Shown: positions 23,626 to 34,937, numbered from the stretch's first letter. The stretch: 37,407 nucleotides of DNA from Nephromyces sp. MM_2019 (GCA_015657535.1 JADHZB010000002.1:1-37407); one strand, 5' to 3'. Notes: generated by a model not told the origin, from the letters alone. Numbers and translations are program-made.

Positions 23626-26600
23626 TATGTGCTTAGGTACCATTCGCTTTAATTTCTTTGCTATTCTAGACTTTAACTTGGTGTCTTTGAAATCGTCAGA
23701 GACTTCTTCAGTGAAAGCCTATTTGATGCAGGATGAAAAAAATATTAAATAAAAATTTTTGATAGTAGGAATGTTTAGAGTACCTTCATGAGGATATATC
23801 TAGCAATACTCTCATCAATTCCTCGAGTACGTAGGAAGAAAATTGGTTCTTCTTCTAAATCACTGATGGCAGCTCCATGGCTTGCCTATATAAAACAAAA
23901 ACCAAGTTTTAGTGGTTAAAGAGTGTGCAAAGTTGGATATAACTCAAGAAATAATATTCACCTGTTGGACATCCTTCTGTATGATTTCAAGGGTTGGGAT
24001 TGTTATACATTCCACACCTTGATTAAGTAATACTGCTCTACATAAAGTAGTGGCTTTCGCACCTAGTCCTCCCGTTTCAATTCGTACTCGGCCTCTCCAA
24101 AGCCCTTGACCTTGAAATTAAAATTTTGATATCTTTAGAGTGGATTTTCTTATGATAAGGATTTTAAAATAATAATAAATTAAGTTCCAAGATAAGAGAA
24201 ATCGTTCCAAAATTAAGTATTATTAAACATCAAATAAAAATCAATTAAATACCTTTATCTGCTAAGAGGTATTTAAACTTTTGTTCAGTAGTCATATTAG
24301 GGTGCTCGTGATGAAACATTTGATAAGATGACATAGTCTGAGTATTATTAGGAAGGCCAAGACTTAGTATTTGTTGTTCTGAAGATTCATTTCCTTCAAC
24401 CTGAGGAATCAAAAATAATTGTGATTAATTTACGAAGCTAAGAAAGTAATGAATTTATCCGATATTTCATCTCTTTTTATTGTTTACTTGTAGGTTTACG
24501 CGTGAACTTTTAGCACCAATTTGTATACTTTTGAAATCATAATGACCATGCTTTCCATTGTTGAGGCTGATATTTTCCCAATGCCATGTCTGATTACTTA
24601 GTTCCTGAAATATATTGATTTCTTAGTTAATTTGCGTCTCTTTATAAAGCTACTATCATATTATCAAGATCTGTACCTGTACATAATGGTGCTTGAGGTG
24701 GGCATTTTCCTCGAGTACTAGTCGTGTTACAGAGTTAACAGTGCTTGGTCCAAAGCCATAACTTATATGTGTTTGTTGAATATGAGCGCTAGAGCCACTC
24801 TTTAGCCATATAATGGTTCTTGGATTAGTTAGAGGATGAGATACTTTACCATAGCTAGCTTTGTTATCATCTTTTGTAGTTGAAATCTCAAGGATTTGGA
24901 TAGGTTTATCGATAGTAACGTTGGGATTGATTATAATAATCCCTGTGTCTTTTAAGCCCGCCTGGTTAAGAGCTGTGAATTTTGCCATGCCAAAATCGAG
25001 TTTGCGGTAATCATAAACTGGTACATCGTTATCATATTTACGTGAGGTAGAACCAATCTGAGAAAATAGGTAACCAGAATGTAAATTCAAAAATATAATA
25101 GAAAAAAGAAAGATGTTTTCAATTGTTAAATAATAGACCTACCTGTCCTCTGTGAAATTGTTGGGAATTTACTTTGTAATAGTTTGAGTATTCTGGTATC
25201 CAATATAATTGTTCATTGATGAAATAGCGATCTTCTGGAATGGTGAGTGAAGTTGCACTTCCATAAAATACTTCTGAGGTGGTATTTTGTTCTGAGCTAA
25301 TGTTACGAGATAATTTCGTGTCAACAATTCCATCTCTTAAGACTATGACTGATGATGCTTCATCCATAATATATTGGTCCAAAAATTCTTTGGGGATATC
25401 AGATTTAGAAATAGAGTCATCAAAAGCCATCTTGTAGAATTCTATAAGATTATTTTGCTGTCTCCAGGCTTCGAGCTTTCTTTGTGGGGTGGGAATATCA
25501 CGGCAAGCTTTTGCTCCTATTCTGTTTAATGTTTTCCTGTTTTATCAAACAAATAAAAAGAAATAGCTTCGCTATACAAAATACAAAATATTATTCAACA
25601 ATCTTACAGACCATTCAAAGTATTGTTGAGTATCAGGAAGTTTTAAAATAGGTGAAACTGAATGGATCATATCGGACTCTTTGTCATTAGTTGCCAATGG
25701 ATCATCTGCTTCATTATTATTAGGTTTAGGATAATATGCATCGTCAAGTTGGACGACTTTAAGTAGGTATTCCCAATAGATTTGACGGTTAACCTCATTA
25801 GGGGTTTTAAATGAGTATATTTTATTGCGTGAGGAGTCCCAACTGTCGATTTGTCTTTTGGTCCAACCACTATTCGAAAGGGTTGTGATAACTGGTGAAT
25901 TCTGTAGTAATATACATACAATTTAGCAGTTTATTGGAAATTTGAAGATTGTTGGTTTACTTTTAAAGGGCGTGGTGCCACAAAATTTTTGGGCACAAAT
26001 CTACTTTCGGAAGATATGTCAGTTTCAAAACTCGGTGGGATGAAAATATCTTTCCTCAAGTCTTCAAGTGAATCGGTATTCTCAATATTAAAATCACCTA
26101 TAATTCCAAAATAGTTAGATTCAGGGCCAATTTTTTGTGGTTCTACTTTATAATTGTAATCATGGGTTAGGATCTTGCTATTGACCTTGGATAATAAATT
26201 GATTCTAATAAAAAGAGTTATGAAGGGTTTAAATAGGATTGACTTCTTATGTGTTTGATTCTATAAATAGGTATGTCGTATAATTTTGTTAGAGGTAAAT
26301 AATTATAGATCTGACCGTTTCTGCGAATAGGATCGGTTTGTGATTTCTTGGTATCCTATAGGATTTAAAGGACTAAGGAATGTGAATCTATTATACACTG
26401 GTGGAGGAAATTGAAACAGGAGATTAAAAGGTCCACTGTATATAAAATTTGTACATCTAGAAGTACAGTTGTTGTGACTATCTGATTCAGCTTTTAAATT
26501 TCCTAGTCTTTGCCTTGAATTCTCAGAAGGTGTGATATTACTTTGTAAATTTTGAAATCTAAGTTGGTTTAGCTTGTTTTGAAAGTGGGTAGCCCATTCT

Positions 26601-26716
26601 CTTGAGTTGAGTTCTGTTTTTATCACTTTCGGTGTAGTTAAGCTAAATGTAGAAGTTGAGAGAGCAATAAGTATAAGTGAAAACAAAGTCGATAAATTTT
26701 TAAAGTCAAACTCCAT
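23596..26716 (-). CDS. sufD: SufD-like Fe-S cluster scaffold protein, probably apicoplast-targeted
   Basis: SufD is a subunit of the SufBC2D scaffold that assembles iron-sulfur clusters in plastids. The start at 26714-26716 gives MEFDFKNLSTLFSLILIALS, a hydrophobic signal-peptide-like stretch. A long Asn/Ser/Lys-containing region follows, consistent with the bipartite signal/transit leader of nuclear-encoded apicoplast proteins. Exon 1 ends at 26316 and exon 2 starts at 26204. The N-terminal SufD region includes PTPQRKLEAWRQ (~25.47 kb) and a long insert. The beta-helix core spans 25.4-23.9 kb (e.g. KPIQILEISTTKDD, IIWLKSGSSAHIQQTHISYG, WRGRVRIETGG). The C-terminal signature is ASHGAAISDLEEEPIFFLRT followed by RGIDESIARYILMKAF, which is SufD-type rather than SufB-type. 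The stop TAA is at 23596-23598. SufB is usually encoded by the apicoplast genome in apicomplexans, which also favours SufD for a nuclear gene. Confidence 0.88.
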
Positions 26717-28250
26717 CGTAAAGTTGTTACCAGATTATGATTTACTTAAGGTTTCACATATTGATTATATAATTTACTACCTCAGCATTATTTTACTAAA
26801 TTCACTTAAGTAGAAAGGATTAAAAATCAAGCAATTACAAATTAAATTGTACATAAAATTTATTATTTTAACCTATCCATACTCATCAAGCCATTGCTAA
26901 TGGGCTAATTTTTATCATACTCGGTTGGGGATGGATCCTAATTAGGGTAGGAAGCAGTACACCAAGTAGGAATTATAACTCTAATTTCATTTTTGTACAA
27001 GTCAGAATGCTCACCAGCTCCGTCTAGGTAGTAATCTATATGATTATATCTGTATCAGCTTAGGTATTAGCAGCTCTATACTAGCTCAAAAGCAACCTGC
27101 CAATTGATTGCTATGTCAAATATCATACATACAGAGTGTTAAAAAGGTCAATATAATGTGGCTAAAAGTTTATCTTGTAATACAAAGCTCGCTTCCATCT
27201 GCTTTTGCGAATGTATTTGTAACATTGTAAGGAGTTAGCCAGTCATAATTAAGCTATGATTCTATACTTATAACTGAGCCCTCATTTCTCTTCAAAATTT
27301 GCCCTCTTGTTGGGTTGTAAATTTCGACTTTAACAACATAAAGACACTTTCTATCTTTACCTATTTTTCTGGCTCAATCACTAGCAACCGCCACTGCTAA
27401 TTGACTATATTTAATTTATTTCTATTACAGCATTTGATGCGAAGATTAGTCAGACTAATCATGGGAGCAATGACTATAGTGAAATTGTGCAGCCGCTACT
27501 ACTAATTTACTTGATTTAATTTATTTCTATTACAATATTTGGTGCGAAGATTAGTCAGACTAATCACGGGAGCATTGGCTATAGTGAAATTGTGCATTTA
27601 ATAATTAGTATAGGTTGAATTTATTTAAGACCACAGGTAGCTAACTTTAGAGATGTATAAAGGTAGAAAAAAGTAAATTTCTACTAAACTTGTAATCCTA
27701 GTTCTATAAACTCTGCAAGTGTACAATATTTATGAACTGAATATGATTTATCATTATCGTAACTAAGTACTTAATTAGTATACATGAAATGAATGACCAA
27801 AGATTTGAAATCTCAATAAATTATGGCAATGTTTCTAATTAGTGTAGAATAATTATTCATGGACTTTGTTGAGAAGTTTAGAAATGATTAGCAAACAATG
27901 AAAATTTTAAAAATACTACCTGATCCTAAATTAAAAGGTTTTGGAGATATTTTTTATTCTGAATGCAATGTTTTCTTAGATTCCTCTCCAAGTTTTAAAC
28001 ACTAAAACGACGATCAAATTTTTTATAAATATTGAATTTTCAGGAATCGAATTTTTACTTAACTTCCTTAGAAGCTGCCGTGAACTCGTTAAAACTATTA
28101 TCTAAATAGTGCGTCTTAGAGCTTATCAAAATTTAAACTCAATTTCTACTAAAATTAATTGGTAAGGTGATGATATCATAAAGAGATAAATCATCCTCAA
28201 AAAACCTTTTGAAAGCTTAAATAACTACTTTTATATCTTTTTATCATTCT
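26717..28250. other. Intergenic gap (about 1.5 kb) upstream of SufD
   Basis: This lies between the SufD start and the 3' end of the CPW-WPC gene. It contains the 105-bp tandem duplication listed separately. Apart from that it is AT-rich, without a credible gene. A 24-codon frame at 27156 (+) beginning MWLKVYLVIQSSLPSAFA is too short to claim. Confidence 0.55.
27388..27597. repeat. Two-copy 105-bp tandem duplication, each with a perfect 17-bp palindrome
   Basis: Copy 1 is about 27388-27492 and copy 2 about 27493-27597, similar along their whole length (both contain TTTAATTTATTTCTATTACA, GTGCGAAG or GATGCGAAG, and CTATAGTGAAATTGTGCA). Each holds GATTAGTCAGACTAATC at 27444-27460 and 27549-27565, an 8-bp inverted repeat with a one-base centre. 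The palindrome is identical in both copies while flanking bases have changed. This suggests constraint, although two copies are few. It could be a binding site for a dimeric factor or a hairpin in an RNA. Confidence 0.8.
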
Positions 28251-31200
28251 TCACTCAAGAGTGTGAGCTGTTGTTGCTTTTTTGGGCATAAATGGCACTT
28301 TATTAAGACAATTTATTCATTTTTACCTTTTGACCCTGATGGGAGTTGACTTGCAAAGTCTATTAGTATTTTATTTGAACGATTATTCAGAGACAGTATC
28401 CATCAACTTTACCTTTAGAATGATTAGGTTCTAATACGGGAAAATCCAGCTTTTGATTAAATATCAAGATTTATCTTATAAATTTTCAAAATTCGATTTT
28501 ACATCGCATAATGACACCATTGAATTAATGGTCTCAGTATCTTTGTAACTGATTTCTAATTGCTTTGTACATAAGCCGTGGTATTCTTGCCCAGGTGCGC
28601 AAATAATCTTTTATTGTTCAATACTATGTGTGCTTTTTTTACTTTTTCTCACCGTCTGGTTATCCTTTCTCCCTTTTAACAGCCAATTCGTTGGACATTG
28701 TTTGAAATCCCTCGGCGCATCAGCTATTTTCATTGCAAAATTGGAGTTCATTATTTTTTTCAATTTAGATTTACATTTACAAGGCCATGAAACATTGCAG
28801 TCATTCTCAAACTTTATTTTCTTATCTTTTGAGAATTCTTTAAATGAAGCGATTCTTGGGCAGTTTTTTGAGGAATAATAATCTAAAACAATATATATTG
28901 CAATGTAGAATAAAAAGTCGTTTAACCATCAGGCGCTGTGCAAGGTCCGTAATTTCCTGCATCTATCCAATCCTAAGTAAAATTTTTCAAAAATTATAAT
29001 TCTCAACTTCTTGATTTTTACCACAGGGCAATTAGCATAATCATAATCCTTAGTACAAGTCATCGTCGAGCTTCTTTCGAATATTGAGTTTAAATAAATT
29101 TATATTTAAAAAACTTTAAAACCTGCAAGGCCATCTAACCAAACACTCCGCTGCTATGCTTTTCCTAATCTAAGACAGAATCATTTTAGATTTCTTGAGA
29201 ATAAAATAAAATTTCCAATTACTTCAATGCTTGCGTCACGCATATTATCAAATAAGTTTGGGCAACGTTTTTTATAGCTTTCCGGAGGTAAACAATTCAA
29301 GTTTTGTTGAGAATATGTCCAGTCTTTTGATTAAATCTAAAATCATACTAAAACAAAGCTAGAATAAAGCTAACTTTCCGGACAAGTTTGTGAATAATCT
29401 CTTTCTTAAAAATTCCTCAAATGAAAAGTAGTTAAATTGCTATTCTTTGATTACCACATGTTTTGTGTTTACAAGGCCAGTACTATAAAGATTTAAAAAG
29501 TTTGGGAGAAATTAGTTAGGATTTCATACTATTTGACATGTTGTGGATAGAAATTCTTTCTGGTCTTGATTCATCTTTGAAAAGTCCTGTTATGTCGAAA
29601 AGTAAGAGACCACTAATAATTAGTATGTAACTTTGCCTTTATGTCTAAGCAGGATCCTGAATAATCCCTTTATTACCAATTAAAAGATTTCTAATAAAGT
29701 TAAGTTATTTTTCTACTCGGGTGGCTGACATCCATTTTCAAAAATCCAATTTTCTGTAATAAGTTCAATGATTCAAATCAGTTTTATCTTGTATTTAAAC
29801 CTGGACACGAAACTACTTAAGCAGTAATAAATTGCTCTAAGCTTTAATTGTATATCAAACCATTATAATCAACACCACCAAAATCTTGGCAGCGATCGTC
29901 TAAGCAAGGCCATTTAACTTTGCGCCATTAAAATTGATAAATGTAAAATGTTAAAATGTATTAGAGACCTTTGCAGTCCTCTGAAAACTCTGATTTCATT
30001 TTGGCATCTAAGTCTAAGGCTGATAGAAAGTGTGCGCATGACCCTTTGTAATCTCTAATTTAAATGACAATTAGTAGTTGAAATTTGCTTAGTTTCCTTC
30101 TGACCTTGGTGCAATGCAAATATTCTTTGCAGTTATATAATTCCAACCTTGAATTGAATTATGATAGTCATAAGAGCTATTTAGCTAATATATTAAAACC
30201 AGCGGGACAAGGACCGGAAAAGTCACGTTTGCAATAAGGATCATTCATAGGTGCATCCTTACTCAATTGTGCAATGTCTGCCGATTCTTGTAATGGTGCT
30301 TTCATAGAAAAAGGTAGATTTACAGCCATCAAGGGTAATCCAAATGTTGGCAGATTGAATTGTGGCATGCCCCATAGTGGGAGGCTAGGTTTTATGTCAC
30401 GCTTAAAATAATATTGAAAGTGAACGAATTACCTTAATTGAAAATTGCTGAGTTGTCCTAAAAAATTTCTAGAATATTTATGTTGATTTGTTTTATTTAA
30501 AAGTCTACCTGCAATGCTACTACCCATTTGACTTGAGATCCTATATGGTGTTAAATGTTATTAGTTTTAAAAATCTTTTAGATAAAGACCTTTTCGGTGC
30601 TGGAATAAGTGGTATTATATCTAGTGAAGAACTTAATCTGTACCAGGAAACTTTGAATTCGGCGATTCCGGTGGTTGAAATAGCTTTGTTGGAGAAGCTG
30701 GCATATTTAATGGCTTGATTTTGGACGGTTTAGCAGGTTCCGTGAGTAATTTTAAGTTTTCTTGAGCTCTGCTTGGCCTTATGACTTGATTCTGTTTTCT
30801 TAAATTTTCGGGCGGAGGCTCATAGGCAGATGAGATTTCTTTAGAGATTTTATATGAATAGGGAAGATAAGTAATTAAATTATTTCACTCTCAGTTCTGG
30901 AAGTGCTAGTTGGTTCTTTTTTCATGGGACGGTTTGACGCTCCAGTTAATGATTTTCCTGCAAAAGTTCGGGTAGTTCCATAGTACAATTGTGTTCCATA
31001 AGTATCATCTATTGCTTTAGCCTGCTCAAAGTGAAAACGTGTTATTAAATTAGAATAAATAGGGTAAAATCAAATGTAAATAACTCGTGGGTAATTTGAA
31101 TGGTACCCTAAAATATGCTCATCTATGCCATTTTCTGAATGTGGGATGTGCCAAATTATTCCCTTATTGGGCTCAGCAAGTTTTATTGGATGGTTGAGAG

Positions 31201-31363
31201 AATTGATTTGGTAAACACCCTCGGAAAGTTCCGGATTCAATTGATGTGTTTCATTCGTTATATAAAGTACTAGAAATAGGTTAATCGTCAATCTGACTAA
31301 AGGTCTATAAATTGGTGTTGGGTCTGTGCCATAGCTGAGAAGTTGATGCATGTGCTTAGACAT
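28251..31363 (-). CDS. CPW-WPC family cysteine-rich protein with five domains
   Basis: This is a secreted or surface protein of the CPW-WPC family; the best-studied members are Plasmodium zygote/ookinete-stage proteins. The start at 31361-31363 gives MSKHMHQ, and ~20 residues in there is a hydrophobic stretch (LTINLFLVLYIT) that could act as a signal or anchor. A Pro-rich region of ~200 residues follows (31.3-30.2 kb). Five domains come next, most split by introns. D1 has CKRDFSGPCPAGW...ICIAP...YKGSC...CKVKWPC. D2 has SCPENW...GCQPPE...YSGSC...CQIYWPC. D3 has RDYSQTCPENW...CLPP...CLVRWPC. D4 has CTKDYDYANCPVDW...CTAPD...CNVSWPC. D5 has RDFKQCPTNW...ICAPGQEYHGLC, ending CDLDFPV instead of CxxxWPC. 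The preferred stop is TGA 28251-28253, via two short terminal exons. If the last splices are wrong, the protein may end at 28431. Exon borders in the Pro-rich part are uncertain (30560-30650). Confidence 0.87.
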
Positions 31364-31908
31364 TTCATAGAAATTTATTAGGATTAACTTTCTAATCAAT
31401 TTTTAAAAGCCCTCAAACAGTGTGAATACCTGTATTTTGAAAACAGATTCTTAAAAGTACCACTTATTTAATTTAGAAACATGAACGGTTGGTTCTAAGT
31501 TCCTAGATACTGCTCTTTTGGCACACTTCTTAGTGTAGTTACATGCTATCTTAACACAGGGTTGCTCAGCTACTTAAAAAGGCTAATGTAACTGGAATAG
31601 CATACACAACTCGCTTATTAGATAAGTTTTGGCAGTCTATTTTCAGCTTTAAAGGAATGATACAATTGATTTAGACATTGAATAAAAACACATAGCACCA
31701 GAGTTGGCTAACAATTTTTGAGTATACATTAAAACTTTAACAAAAAAAGGATAATAGTCAGTTTTGTTTTTAAATAGCATTTAGAAATTTTATGGTGATT
31801 TCATAAAACTGATAATCTCAATCTACCTGCTTCTCATTTTGTTATATTTATGAGCCCTCCAAGTTACAAAGTATTAATATCATCTGATAATCCCTTTAGC
31901 CCTTCAAA
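31364..31908. other. Divergent intergenic region between CPW-WPC gene and RPB9
   Basis: This is 545 bp of AT-rich sequence containing both 5' ends. An in-frame extension of the CPW-WPC frame to 31399 exists but begins with TTG, so I start at the ATG at 31363. No motif was recognised. Confidence 0.55.
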
Positions 31909-32583
31909 ATGTCGAATGAAATGATCTTCTGTACATACTGGTAAGGCAAGATTTTTTATTAAATACATGAGCTCACGAATGCTATCAATTATACTTTATT
32001 TATACTGAAAATTAAGAAACTGAACTAATTATTTTACCCCCCTTGATCTTAACTTAACAGTAACAATCTTATGTATGCACAAGAAGATCTTAGACTTAAA
32101 CAGCTGAAATTTATATGCCATCAATGTGACGGAATCAAATATGCAGACAGAGATAATCCACTTGAAAATTGCGTTGAGCAGCTAAACTTTAACAATAGAC
32201 CTGAGTGAGTATTCCTTATAAAATTCATTTATATCCATAGTCATACTGTTTTGATATTTTTGATCAGAGAGAATATTTTAGTGGCAGAAAACCTTATGAA
32301 AGACCCAACAATGGGCCGTATCTATGATTATAACTGTGATGCATGTGGAGGCCACGAAGCTTTGTTTTTCCAGTTACCTGAAAGAATGAATGATGATGCA
32401 ATGGCATTAGTATTTGTTTGTTGCAACGAAAACTGTGGCAAATGGAAGAAACAAGCCAAGGAATTGGATAACGATAAGCCAAAAGATCCCTTCCAATCTT
32501 CTTTTATGGATTCTCCATCACACCCACTCGACAATCAAACAAAAGGATTCGCTTCACATGGTAATTCAGTTAAAGTTTTATAG
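31909..32583 (+). CDS. RPB9: DNA-directed RNA polymerase II subunit RPB9
   Basis: This is a small zinc-ribbon subunit of Pol II that affects start-site choice, fidelity and elongation. There are three exons: 31909-31940, 32061-32204 and 32268-32583 (492 nt, 163 aa). The N-terminal ribbon has Cys8, Cys11, Cys30 and Cys33 (FCTYCNNLMYAQEDL...FICHQC). The linker ends in LMKDPTMGR, like the family's DPTLPR. The C-terminal ribbon has Cys82, Cys85, Cys110 and Cys115 (CDACGGHEALFFQLPERMND, then DDAMALVFVCCNENCGKW). The FFQ and DDAM words favour RPB9 over the Pol I/III paralogues RPA12 and RPC11, which carry a catalytic acidic hairpin not seen here. About 45 residues of hydrophilic extension follow the ribbon, where family members normally stop (~125 aa). 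Confidence 0.93.
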
Positions 32584-33037
32584 TTAGCTATAGCATCATG
32601 CTAATGAAAATTTATCTAACAGGTTATCAACTAAAAACGGAAACAAGATAACCCAAACAATTTCATCTTCAATTTTTTAAAACATAGTAAACCATTCACT
32701 GCTAATGTGAGACTTTAATTATCATAATCTCCCGACATCTGCCTATATAATTTATATTAATATCCTTAAAACCCTTAAACTCTTAAGACTCGAAACGCAC
32801 TATCAATTGTACATACATAATATCATAGCCTCCCATACTAAGTAATTAAGACATAAATACATTAAACTTAGTTGCCGATTATGAAGAATAGTTTATAATT
32901 CTAAATGTAAATACAGTGATGAGAGTTAAATAACTTTTTCTAAACAATTTTAATCACCTAGTTTATAAAATCTACTTTTACTATCAGTAATTAGATAGAA
33001 ATTAGAACTAATATATTTTATATACAAATAAAACAAA
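32584..33037. other. Intergenic gap between RPB9 and the DHHC-type gene
   Basis: This is 454 bp of AT-rich spacer between genes in the same orientation. It shows no ORF or RNA feature. Confidence 0.55.
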
Positions 33038-34517
33038 ATGGCGAATAAAAGTGCTGAATTTCTTAGATTAACACCTCTTATAGTAAGATTTGATTTCAGC
33101 TTTAAAATCTTATTAACAGCATTAATTTTAACAGTTTACATTTGCACTTTCGCTAACAATTTGTCTCACTTACCTTGAGGTAAATTACAACCAATTTAAT
33201 AACATGAGCAACAATTATTGAATTTGTTCCCTAATTGGATCCAATGATATCTTTATTAGTTTCACTGCTTTTTCCTACTTCAATTTGATATATTTTACAA
33301 ATATAGAGATAAGGAAGCTATCAAAGAAGGAGTTCGCGACCTATGTATAAGTAAAAGATTTTTAATCGTATTTTTCATCGCATAGTAAAGACTTTTTAGC
33401 TCTTTTTTTGGCATTTATGTTATCATTCTCGTTTTACCAAACTTATAAAACTGACCCTGGAAGGATTCCAGGTTTCAATGCTTCGATATTTCAGGGCATT
33501 TAATTTAAATTTTCGTAGATACTGATGAGTGGAAACATACTGGTCCTTCAGAAACAAATGAAAGGAAAAAATCGGGTATAGCTCAGATGAATAAAATTAG
33601 TTTTAAAAATTATCAAATTAGGACAATTGAGGCTTTGTAAATACGAAAACAAGTATAAACCTGATAGAGCTCATTACTGTGGACCTTTGGGAAGGAATGT
33701 TTTAAAAATGGATCATTACTGCCCTTGGGTAAGCTTAATATTTCGAGACCAAAAGTTTACATAACTCCAAAAAGATTGCTAACTGTGTTGGGTAATATAC
33801 AATTACCAATTTTATATTAGTAGCCGATGTTTGCTTTCCCCAAGATTTTATAATTACAAATACTTCTTACTTATATTGTTTTATTGCTGCCTAAGTTGCA
33901 CATATGTCTGGGTCACAACATTAATGTCAATAGTGAAATTAAATCATTCTGGAAATGCTAATGCAAGTTAATTTTTCTGGAGAATCAGGTTTTCAATTAA
34001 ATATCAATTATACAGTTTTCGAGCCTGTTCTTTAACTTCGCTCTTGTTACGATAACTTTAGTTCTTGACATGTAAGGTTAAATTCTAATTAATGAGTTTA
34101 ATTAAGGAATTTGATTAAGGATTATAATACCATATACTATCTTTAATTTATAGTGAGTCAGTAGTAATTGAATGAAAAAATTTTAAATTTTCGTAAAAAA
34201 AGCTTGGCCTCAACAAATCAAACACTCCTAGAATTCTTCGAAAAGGTGAATGCAATGCTAAGTAAATTGAATTACTAATCAATTTCTTTAACATGAATAG
34301 GGTTCTGTGAGCTATGACTTAGGGACTAGTGAAAATTTAAAAGCAGTTTTCGTAATCGATATTTGTAACAAATGTAACTCTAATAAAGATCACTAAAAAA
34401 TAGGGACCTAATTTATGGTTTTGTTTTCTCCCTATTGGAAAGCCCATTGGAGATGGTCTTCATTTTCAAGCTAGGAGAAATAATAATAATAATATCAACC
34501 TTGGCCCAAACAATTAG
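33038..34517 (+). CDS. DHHC-family protein S-acyltransferase with DHYC motif and reduced zinc-binding region
   Basis: This is a membrane enzyme that attaches palmitate to cysteines of target proteins. It starts [15 protein letters not shown]. Exons include 33038-33082, 33135-33179, 33260-33350, 33400-33471, 33519-33575, 33622-33728, 33775-33791 and from 33845 on. TM1-TM2 ([34 protein letters not shown]) are followed by DPGRIP, as in the family. The cysteine-rich region reads [20 protein letters not shown] then [18 protein letters not shown], with the active motif at 33711-33722 as Asp-His-Tyr-Cys. Several canonical zinc-ligand Cys are replaced (Glu, Leu and Asn where Cys is usual). TM3 ([18 protein letters not shown]), TM4 and the TTxE-like [10 protein letters not shown] follow, then [20 protein letters not shown] and the C-terminal [14 protein letters not shown]. 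The stop is at 34515-34517. Intact membrane and C-terminal motifs argue against a pseudogene. The splice joining TM4 to NQTLLEF (34075-34225) is the least certain part. Confidence 0.88.
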
Positions 34518-34937
34518 AAATCCTTGTAAATACTATTTTTTACCTCTGTGGACTTATTTGATTTCAAAGAAAGCTACTAACATATTTATTACAACTATAT
34601 AACATTTCAAAACTTGTAACATTTAAGTAAGTTTAAGCTCTACTATCACAGTTTAAAATTTCAAAAGCTTAATTAAGCATAACAAAAGAGATATCATTCT
34701 CACGTAAACTATTTGTAGAATTAAAAAAAATTTTAACTAGATGAAGTAAAATTTAGTCAAAAAATCATCAACCTAAATAATAGGTCGAAGCAAAGTATAT
34801 TGTAACCCGCTTAAATATCAACAATATCATTCATCCTTTGTTAAAGCATTGTTCAATAATATTTTTACCAATAATATACATTTTATCACAGAAATCAGAG
34901 GCCATTTGACTTGAGATTTTTAGTAACTTTATTCAAG
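34518..34937. other. Intergenic gap upstream of ATIC
   Basis: This is 420 bp of AT-rich spacer, presumably with the ATIC promoter. The open frame reaches left to 34911 only through a TTG, so the ATG at 34938 is taken as the start. Confidence 0.55.

Noticed and set aside
27156..27230. 24-codon frame with signal-peptide-like sequence (MWLKVYLVIQSSLPSAFA)
   Set aside because: It is too short, no following exon could be joined with confidence, and such frames are expected by chance.
28630..28878. Plus-strand hydrophobic frame of 82 codons
   Set aside because: It is the reverse of CPW-WPC domain 4/5 coding sequence; the Cys-rich reading on the minus strand matches a family.
30488..30718. Plus-strand frame of 76 codons
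   Set aside because: It begins with TTG and lies opposite the Pro-rich N-terminal part of the CPW-WPC gene, which joins in phase to recognised domains.
31364..31399. N-terminal extension of the CPW-WPC protein to 31399
   Set aside because: It requires a TTG start; the ATG at 31361-31363 is the first proper start in frame.
33622..33791. Calling the DHHC-type gene a pseudogene because of missing cysteines
   Set aside because: The reading frame, splice sites, membrane segments and C-terminal family motifs are all preserved.
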